From positions 39,125,877 through 39,189,876 of the forward strand of contig OX243814.1 in NCBI GenBank assembly GCA_945859605.1: a stretch of DNA of 64,000 bases, written 5' to 3'. The stretch is from Lumbricus rubellus. Taxonomy: Eukaryota; Annelida; Clitellata; Crassiclitellata; Lumbricidae. Below the pieces are notes generated by a model. The model had not been told where the DNA came from, made no database searches, and saw only the letters and a program-made list of their open reading frames with translations. A program made the translations under genes and the position numbers. Of this stretch, positions 57,501-64,000 are shown in pieces; the stretch's first letter is position 1; each line of letters opens with the position of its first letter.

Positions 57501-57949
57501 TACGTTTCTTCGGCTGTCTTCTTGGCATCTGCAAACCTTGACCTGTACTCACGAGCTGTTAACTTGAATTCCTTCAACAAATGCTCTTTCACTGCATCGT
57601 ATTTATCTAAATTCTCAAATGACAATCGATTCAATACCGTTCGCGCTCTCGGGGTCATCAATGGCAACAACAATTTCACCCAATATTGCTTTTCCACAGC
57701 GAAGCTATTGAATGCATTTTCAACTGTTTCAAAATATAATGGCACTTCCATCATATCATACGGCATCTTCGGTAACACATGCTTCATTGCGTCACCTATC
57801 TTCTTAATCTTGGACACCATTGTCTCACTTTCTTTGAGCCTAATCTGTTCTGATACTTCCCGGCTCTTACGATCATCTTCGTCCCTCTTCTTCAGTCGAT
57901 CTTGATCTTCGATTCTCCGCAGTTCTTCTTGTTCAATCTTCTGCTGCAA
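54530..57949 (-). CDS. gag C-terminal part, protease, integrase and RT start
   Basis: Same frame as 58798-57971 after one stop; the track-like start at 57949 is not a real start. In order: gag capsid-like region; CCHC zinc knuckle CHNCNSDKHLIKHC (about residues 320-335); aspartic protease core ALIDSGTEIPVI; an acidic linker; HHCC zinc-binding motif (HESVFGGHLG...CKSCEKC); integrase core with Asp in TMDVVG, Asp in TSDRGTNF and Glu in LVERWNQ, 35 residues apart for the last two; a basic C-terminal domain; then the RT N-terminus (FSDKPGLC-like: VSDKPGLCTLVEQ). The frame ends where the RT palm should begin. Describes a defective endogenous element. Confidence 0.85.
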   Translation of the reverse strand: MQQKIEQEELRRIEDQDRLKKRDEDDRKSREVSEQIRLKESETMVSKIKKIGDAMKHVLPKMPYDMMEVPLYFETVENAFNSFAVEKQYWVKLLLPLMTPRARTVLNRLSFENLDKYDAVKEHLLKEFKLTAREYRSRFADAKKTAEETYTMFTARLKNLLNYYVRSRRVDKDYEKLFDLLVADKLKECLPPGPLQFVLAKEGTECLEASNVADLADIYVNNRIGVMFQDKPKFEAWDNSPKQPKWNKDSKDTGSQAKSNDAKKDDYSGKQWSQDKQQSTWDRQAYTRTPPLGRPTESNASYTPYNKWENKEQRSFIKKRCHNCNSDKHLIKHCQAPGAANLRKNFSRSAENLRVNQIQVINAPPGWEEQCNQETEVKSVMKCTPQFTILKEAIKTTSIAESCRETKSKEECQRIKKISLQHVNVEIRGTDGQPVQVEALIDSGTEIPVINEELLKGTTVEEIGRVHLQCVAGEPIPAKLVKIEVRMSGRNEGAATEDRTINIAPYLTLVCASISAELCKENPEKFLLHPEIIAELKEVPPISILQGELQANVTTRAQSRRAEVEDGEDETINESSQEDDTESEDELSIQDDERTTSENNETEEEMAACERNDSEDSGSDAELETSMRDLFTENSNDERQLEDAKKFEEQQRNDESLKSWWRIAEDQGSEFIVVNGLLYKKHQMLDQLVYQLVLPKERRIQVMELAHESVFGGHLGEEKTRERIKLSFVWPKMRRDVVKFCKSCEKCQLKARSLVMDRVPITPIPREDVPFRRMTMDVVGPIEPKSAAGHKYCLCIVDSCTRWPTIFLLKSLTAKAVCEALMKLFIDVGVPSVITSDRGTNFTASLTREFLKLMGCCPRFDSPGHPEAAGLVERWNQTFKKMVHHVIVENPRQWHKIIPFTVWALREVPNATTGVAPYLLVYGKMPRGPLTILKESWTKEINLPPNIGVQPAKYLKNLRADMEKALIFAENCAEEKQKQYASQYNKRAKDKEFEPGENVIVLYPTSTNKLISRWHGPCTVLQRRSKYSYLVDMNENGRRIVHANKMRKFIARTLSCGLIVEEDDEFGSVVELPLKEDHAETTQKSLQLDYEQIGHLTSEQQKQLLDVLNCYADRVSDKPGLCTLVEQEVVLNPKNPNIY

Positions 57950-57970
57950 CAGTTCTAACTGCTTTCTGCG

Positions 57971-58798
57971 TTATTCTTTTTCAATGGCCATTTCTTTAAG
58001 TTGAGCCTCCTTGATAGCAAGTTTCTTTTGTTCTAACTGCATCTGCTCTTCTCTTTCTCTTTCTGCTTTTTCCAAATTGTCTTTTCCGGCTTGAAATTCT
58101 TCCTGACGAATTTCTTCTGCTCTCTCCAGTTCTTGTAAACGCATCTTTTCTTTTTCTTCTTCGCGAGCCTTTTTGTCCTCAATCTGCTGCTTTCGTATTT
58201 CTTCATCGCTTTTTCTTGCTTTTTCGTACTCTATCATTAACTCCATCCTTCTTCGTTCTGATTCGTCACGAGCTATTTTCATTTGTTCTAACTGAAGCTG
58301 GAACTGTTGCTTCTGCATGTCTATCTCTTGTTGTCTTATCCTTTCTAATTTTTCTGCTCTTTCCGCTCGTTGCTCCTCTTTCTCTTTCTCCTCTTGTTTA
58401 CGCTCTTTCTCCTCTTGTCTGCGCTGCTCTTCTTTCTCTTTTTCTTCTTGTTTACGCTCTTTCTCCTCTTGTCTGCGCTGCTCTTCTTTCTCTTTTTCTT
58501 CTTGTTTACGCTCTTTCTCCTCTTGTTTACGCTGCTCCTCTTTCATTATCATGAATTGCAGCAACGCCTCCATAGACATCGGTGCCTCAGGCTTCTCCAC
58601 TGGCTTCTCCGCAGCGCCTCCGACAGCACCTTCTTCTTCTTTCTTAGCCCAAACCTCGGCTAAATTTCTCATCAATTCTTCCCTCGACATTTGTTCAACT
58701 TCTTCTGCGTCTAGATCTGCTTCAATTAGCAGTTTTATCAGTCTATCAGTAGACATCTTCTTAATATTTGCTTGCTTTTTCTCCGTAAGTTTCTCCAT
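57971..58798 (-). CDS. gag N-terminal part, Glu/Lys/Gln-rich coiled coil
   Basis: 275 codons from ATG at 58798 to TAA at 57973-57971. After a short N-terminal region (MSTDRLIKLLIEADL) most of the protein is a charged coiled coil with three tandem 18-residue repeats of the type EEQRRQEEKERKQEEKEK (54-bp DNA repeats). The frame continues directly past the TAA into the next ORF, so this stop most likely breaks one longer gag-pol frame. Structural protein by position. Confidence 0.8.
   Translation of the reverse strand: MEKLTEKKQANIKKMSTDRLIKLLIEADLDAEEVEQMSREELMRNLAEVWAKKEEEGAVGGAAEKPVEKPEAPMSMEALLQFMIMKEEQRKQEEKERKQEEKEKEEQRRQEEKERKQEEKEKEEQRRQEEKERKQEEKEKEEQRAERAEKLERIRQQEIDMQKQQFQLQLEQMKIARDESERRRMELMIEYEKARKSDEEIRKQQIEDKKAREEEKEKMRLQELERAEEIRQEEFQAGKDNLEKAEREREEQMQLEQKKLAIKEAQLKEMAIEKE
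58380..58545 (-). repeat. 54-bp coding repeats in gag
   Basis: Three tandem copies coding an 18-residue charged unit, recent by their near identity. Confidence 0.8.
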
Positions 58799-59070
58799 CT
58801 TACTTCTTTACTTTACTGATGCTAGTCGATAAATAGTAGGCTACTCTTCAAATGTTTGCAATTGACTGACTTCAATTCTTTAAGCAAACTTCAATAGACA
58901 AGCAAGTTTTTTCTACCTCGTAGTCGTTGTGTTGTCGTTTCTCACTGACGTACGGATGCTCGATGTATCGTTGCTTCTCCCGTGTGCTCGGCTCCTCGAT
59001 AAATTCACAGCGTCCGTTCCTCCACAACGTCTGTTGATTGAATAGAATCCCTCCGTTCGTAACTACGATC

Positions 59071-59135
59071 GTTCTCCTGCAACTTGGATCGTTATCCTGC
59101 AACTTGGATCGTTATCCTGCAACTTGGATCGTTAT
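59071..59135. repeat. 20-bp tandem repeat in the retroelement leader
   Basis: Three copies of GTTATCCTGCAACTTGGATC or a close form, between the primer site and gag. Confidence 0.85.
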
Positions 59136-59153
59136 CTCACCGCAACGACACCA
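59136..59153 (-). other. primer-binding-site-like sequence
   Basis: Two bases inside the 5' LTR the element strand reads TGGTGTCGTTGCGGTGAG; the TGG start is typical of sites pairing with a tRNA 3' CCA end. The tRNA was not identified. Confidence 0.6.
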
Positions 59154-59155
59154 AA

Positions 59156-60489
<1,334 letters not shown>

Positions 60490-60927
60490 TGGGTTAACAA
60501 CCCAACGTTGTTGTTATTTGTTGTTATTTGTATTTCACACATTTTATTTATTGCAGCACATGCAACAGCATTTATGATATCGGTTAACGCTTCGTTTGAT
60601 CTCGTACAGCCTAGTCAAATACAGTCTATCTATGTCTCAATGTGGTATAAGTAAACTCTCAATGCATGTCGTGGAAAACAATCTTGAATTGGTTTGTAAT
60701 TGTGTGTAATAAAATAGATCACCAGTCCACAGCAAACTGAGTCAATTGTTCTTCATACAGGAGTTGCGTAATTAACCACCACTATTCGTCATCCTTCTGG
60801 AATTAATAGAGGTGAGAAGGTAACATCAAACCTGAAAAGCTTCGCCAGTCTGTCTGTAATTGGCGTTATGATCGATTTTATTCCAAATGAGACAACTCGA
60901 GAATTGCTGAGAGTCATCTAATTATGT

Positions 60928-61147
60928 GGCGCGTGTTGTAGTGTGCATTTTCGTTGCCTTGCAGCCGGAGGTTTGCAGGTTTGAATCCACCTAAAGCCGC
61001 CACGTAGGGACCTTGGGCAAGTCCTTCACTAGCAATTGCTCAGCGCTTCGGCGCGAAACTCCGATTCAGTGTCCGCGCTGAGTTGGGTTCGCTTCTGAGC
61101 AGTTCTTGAAGGAACGCTATAGCACGTGCACGTACAATCGTACATAC
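60928..61147 (+). mobile_element. tRNA-derived SINE, copy 3
   Basis: Diverged head and box B (GGTTTGAATCC), with body and tail as in 16109-16322. Tail fragments without head lie at 50-95 (-), 30572-30660 (-) and 37480-37535 (+). Confidence 0.75.
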
Positions 61148-61480
61148 ATAAAGCAGATACAAGATGGGGCCAAGGATTGAACCCTTTTGGGACACCAAAG
61201 CTAACTCCAACCAAGGCCGTTCTGGGATCACCAACGACGACCATCTTAGAACGATCTGAAGGGTGAGATTTGAGTATAGGTTAAGAGGGGTCCAAAGAGA
61301 TAACAAAACAGTTGAATACACTGCAGGAGGATCAAAGGTCAACCATTTCAAAAGGCAGAAGAAACATCAAAGAACGCCAGGATTGTTAGATGTGACTTTT
61401 CGATGACCGAGTAGATATCAGACAAAAGAGATAATTGTAACAGGACAGTAACTGTTTATGTGAAGTGACACCTTCTGATC
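61148..61480 (-). mobile_element. LINE RT fragment
   Basis: Minus strand shows AFFDVSSAF, MVVVGDPRTALVG and SQKGSILGPILYLLYV in shifted frames: fingers and palm of a LINE RT (AFDVSAAFD, GVPQGSILGP type). Truncated by the SINE at 60928-61147. Confidence 0.7.
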
Positions 61481-62640
61481 CAAGACTGGCTGGGTGACAG
61501 GAGCCCAGAACGCCCAAGGTAAGACAGGTGCTGGATTGACACGAGTCTCTCACGAGTTTTAGAGATAAACGAAAGCTTAAAGATACGACGATAATAATAT
61601 TCTGACATGCATTCTGATGAAAGTTAGCTTTTTATAAGTAAGGAAAACGATAACCCGTTTTTTGCAATGCTAGGAGGTGACCCTCGGGCCTCGGTAAGGA
61701 ACCTATTAAACATAAACATGCACATTAAAAATCTAAAATGTTAACTAACAAATGGACGAAAGGGATTCAGTAGTTGTAATCAAATCTGATATGGGCCTAA
61801 CTGTTCGGCCTGACAGTTAAAGCATAGCCTAAACTTAGGCTAACCGAGGGACAGAGGAGTTTGGTGATTTAAATCATAGTCTACAATTTATAAGCTATTA
61901 TGCGATCAATGCCAATTTAAAGTAGAGCTATTACAAAGTTTAATAACAATAATTCTTATTATTAAATTTGTAATTAGGCCTATTGTAATACATTTGATTA
62001 AATTCTGAATATAATATTCGGAATGCAGATTACGTAGGCCTAATCAATTCTACATGTAATCATAATTATCCTAAAGAAAAATTACTCCCTGACCGCTGGG
62101 GACCCTGTGCACCTCAGTCTGCACAATCCATTGCTACGCCACTGAGCCACGTCAAAAACCGACTTATTCACCGACGCTTTATTAAATCAAGTCCGTAATA
62201 TCGTTCTGGTGTCAGGTTAAGTCCGTGGTTATAATCGGGGCGATGGTGGTCGAGTGAGGAACCTGAATAGAAGCTTGTTAGTTCGTACTCTGTGGACAAC
62301 GCAAGAAGACTAGCAGCAAGGTAACACCAAGCTAATTAGGACTACCTAATCAATGCATAACGAAAGCTGCTAAAACTGCTCATTGATGTTCTCAGTTTTT
62401 TTAGTATTGCGGTCAAAAAGCGAGAGCATACATGTATGTTGTGAGTTTCTGTTTAGCATGAGAAGGAATGAAAATTATCTGTTCCCGTGCCTGAAGTGAG
62501 CAGTAGTGGTCTGTACTGATGGCCTTGGTTGCGTGTGATTTTAGGAGAAAATTTGTGATAAATACATGCAAGCTATTTTCGAATGGACTCAGACAATTCA
62601 GCCTTTTAAAATTGAGGAGACAAGCTTCACTTTTGCTTGT
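61480..62640. other. intergenic, no gene seen
   Basis: Partial hAT MITE near 62085-62160 (ends GCTACGCCACTG). Nothing else recognised. Confidence 0.5.
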
Positions 62641-62908
62641 TGCTTCGTTTGGATCACCAATCCTAATAATAGCTCGTTTGCACGAAGACCTGTGTCTATT
62701 TTTAGCCTTCATTCTGCCTTCTGATTGGACAATGGGCAATAACAACGAGAATGAGGCTTTCGCAGAAATACATCGTTCGACTGTATTAAAACCGACTCGT
62801 TCTAAAATCTTACGTCTCTCTATTTCTCAGTTGAAAATAAACGCGTTGCATAGCAGAGACTGTTTTGCTGCAACTCGAAAAACACTGAACGAAACGTAGG
62901 CCTATATA

Positions 62909-63707
62909 CCGGGTGGCCCATAAAAACGTTCCAAAACTTTAACCTGGCAAAACTCTAATTTCAGAGATATCATATAAGCTTAGGCCCTATTAATTTACAC
63001 CAAAATGTTAAGCAATCATTTCTGTGCACAAAAATGTCAAATTTCCAGAGAGTACATTTAATATGTCACACTCTGCGGCAAGAGTATGACGTCATCCGTT
63101 AGGGCGTTCCATAGTTTAGGCCTACATAGTAGTCCAGAGGATTTAGATCGGGAGAGTTTGGAGGCCAGGCATCACTGTGGATAAAATCAGGGATGTTTGC
63201 TTGAAGAAATTGCTGATCCAATGATCTGCAACGATGTGAAAAAGCACTGTCTTGTTGAAAAATGTAATTGTCATCAGGATTGAGTCTACACATTTCGGGA
63301 ATGAGCTTATCGCGTAACAAGTCGACGTAAGCTAATACTCTATATTGACTTTGGTTTTCTGAGTATCAATGAAGATGATGTGTGTTTTACCGTGCATAGA
63401 AACTCCAGCAGATGCCATTAATTATTTTAGGGAAACGACAAATCTCATGATAAAGTCTTACTGACGCAATTGAAGACTTTCGTTCGAGGCGAAATAAATG
63501 ACGTAGTTTTGTGCAAAATGTTTTAACAGGTACGACGTCATAACCTTGCCGCAGAGTGTGATATAATAAACGTACTCTCTTGAAATGTGACATCTGTGCA
63601 CAGAAATGATTGCTTAACATTTGGGTGTAAATTAATGTATGATATCTCTGAAATTAAATTTTTGCCAGGCTAACAAAGTTTGGGAACGTTTTTTATGGGT
63701 CACCCGG
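62909..63707 (-). mobile_element. mariner-type element, deleted
   Basis: 799 bp between TA dinucleotides, ends CCGGGTG(G/A)CCCATAAAAAACG in inverted orientation. Carries only the C-terminal half of a transposase. Inserted in segmental duplicate copy 2. Confidence 0.85.
63099..63420 (-). pseudogene. mariner-type transposase C-terminal relic
   Basis: ASAGVSMHGKTHIIFIDTQK, a frameshift, then LLRDKLIPEMCRLNPDDNYI with FQQDSAFSH and WPPNSPDLNPLDYY. The two visible acidic positions (QQD and PLD) are 38 residues apart, longer than the classical DD34D spacing. Frameshifts and missing N-terminus make it dead. Confidence 0.8.
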
Positions 63708-64000
63708 TATACTGAATCCTTTCTAAACCATGGAAATCCTTCGCAATGGCAAAAAACCCAGGATTCTGCATTTCCCGACTAGTCTACGTCATGAATAACC
63801 ATGAATATACACTACCCGCAAACAGTCGGTTTCTAGGCTTTCTATGGTCTTTGCTGCTGGCGCTTTAAGAAAACTTTTAATTTTGTTTTAGGCCTACTGA
63901 AAGATAAGCAGGCTGAAAATTGATTCATTGTGAGACTACGATAATATCATTACTCGTTCTCAAGTCAATGACGTCGACTATGTTGATGTATTCTCAGTTA

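Larger units (their letters stand above)
62640..64000 (+). repeat. segmental duplicate, copy 2 (runs off right edge)
   Basis: Counterpart of 36130-37210. It lacks the hAT insertion but contains a mariner-type element (62909-63707) absent from copy 1. In copy 1 the V exon follows about 360 bp after the last matched block; by analogy a V exon may begin within a few hundred bases beyond the window. Confidence 0.75.

Overview
This window looks like nuclear DNA of an invertebrate deuterostome, most likely an echinoderm or hemichordate; the species cannot be fixed from the sequence. Three things point there: short coding exons, nearly all with phase-1 borders, separated by kilobase introns; a dense load of hAT, mariner, piggyBac and CACTA elements, LINEs, SINEs and one LTR element whose integrase lies before its reverse transcriptase (the Gmr1-type order known from deuterostomes); and the palindrome TAGGCCTA scattered throughout. 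No rRNA gene, true tRNA gene or CRISPR array was seen.

The biological core is a cluster of immunoglobulin-domain receptor genes arranged as two divergent pairs. Pair A: IgR-A on the minus strand (4140 down to 1712, continuing past the left edge) with a signal peptide, a V-like domain and a C2-like domain; and VR-A on the plus strand (8152-14697) with one V-like domain, a stalk, a membrane segment and a tail with the ITIM VTYKEL. Pair B: IgR-B on the minus strand (33669 down to 20562), where the full eight-exon path can be read (signal, V, C2, membrane, five tail segments counted as four short exons plus links, ending in a terminal exon) with eight tyrosine motifs including the ITIM STYAQI; and VR-B on the plus strand (V exon 37567-37923, rest unresolved). 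The region upstream of VR-B (about 36.1-37.2 kb) is repeated at 62.6-64.0 kb, which predicts a further V gene just beyond the right edge. By family analogy these would be cell-surface receptors that recruit SH2 proteins; ligands are unknown.

Layout: 0-15 kb pair A; 15-20 kb transposon graveyard (nested mariner-type and hAT elements, relic hAT transposase, LINE and SINE pieces); 20-34 kb IgR-B, with a hAT element sitting exactly at its first splice donor; 34-38 kb hAT elements and VR-B; 38-46 kb mostly gene-poor, with a 1.3 kb hAT element, tRNA-like SINE pair and one orphan coding-like exon; 46.4-49.3 kb a 27-bp minisatellite with about 1.1 kb higher-order repeats; 49.5-52 kb a possible 3' exon with poly(A) signal, a CACTA-type end and a candidate membrane exon; 52.9-60.5 kb a huge ATC microsatellite split by a young 6.3 kb LTR retrotransposon with identical-looking 519-bp LTRs; 60.5-64 kb LINE and SINE pieces, the duplicated upstream block and a mariner relic.

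Exon borders were read by eye from reading frames, phases and AG/GT sites; no transcript or database evidence was available.
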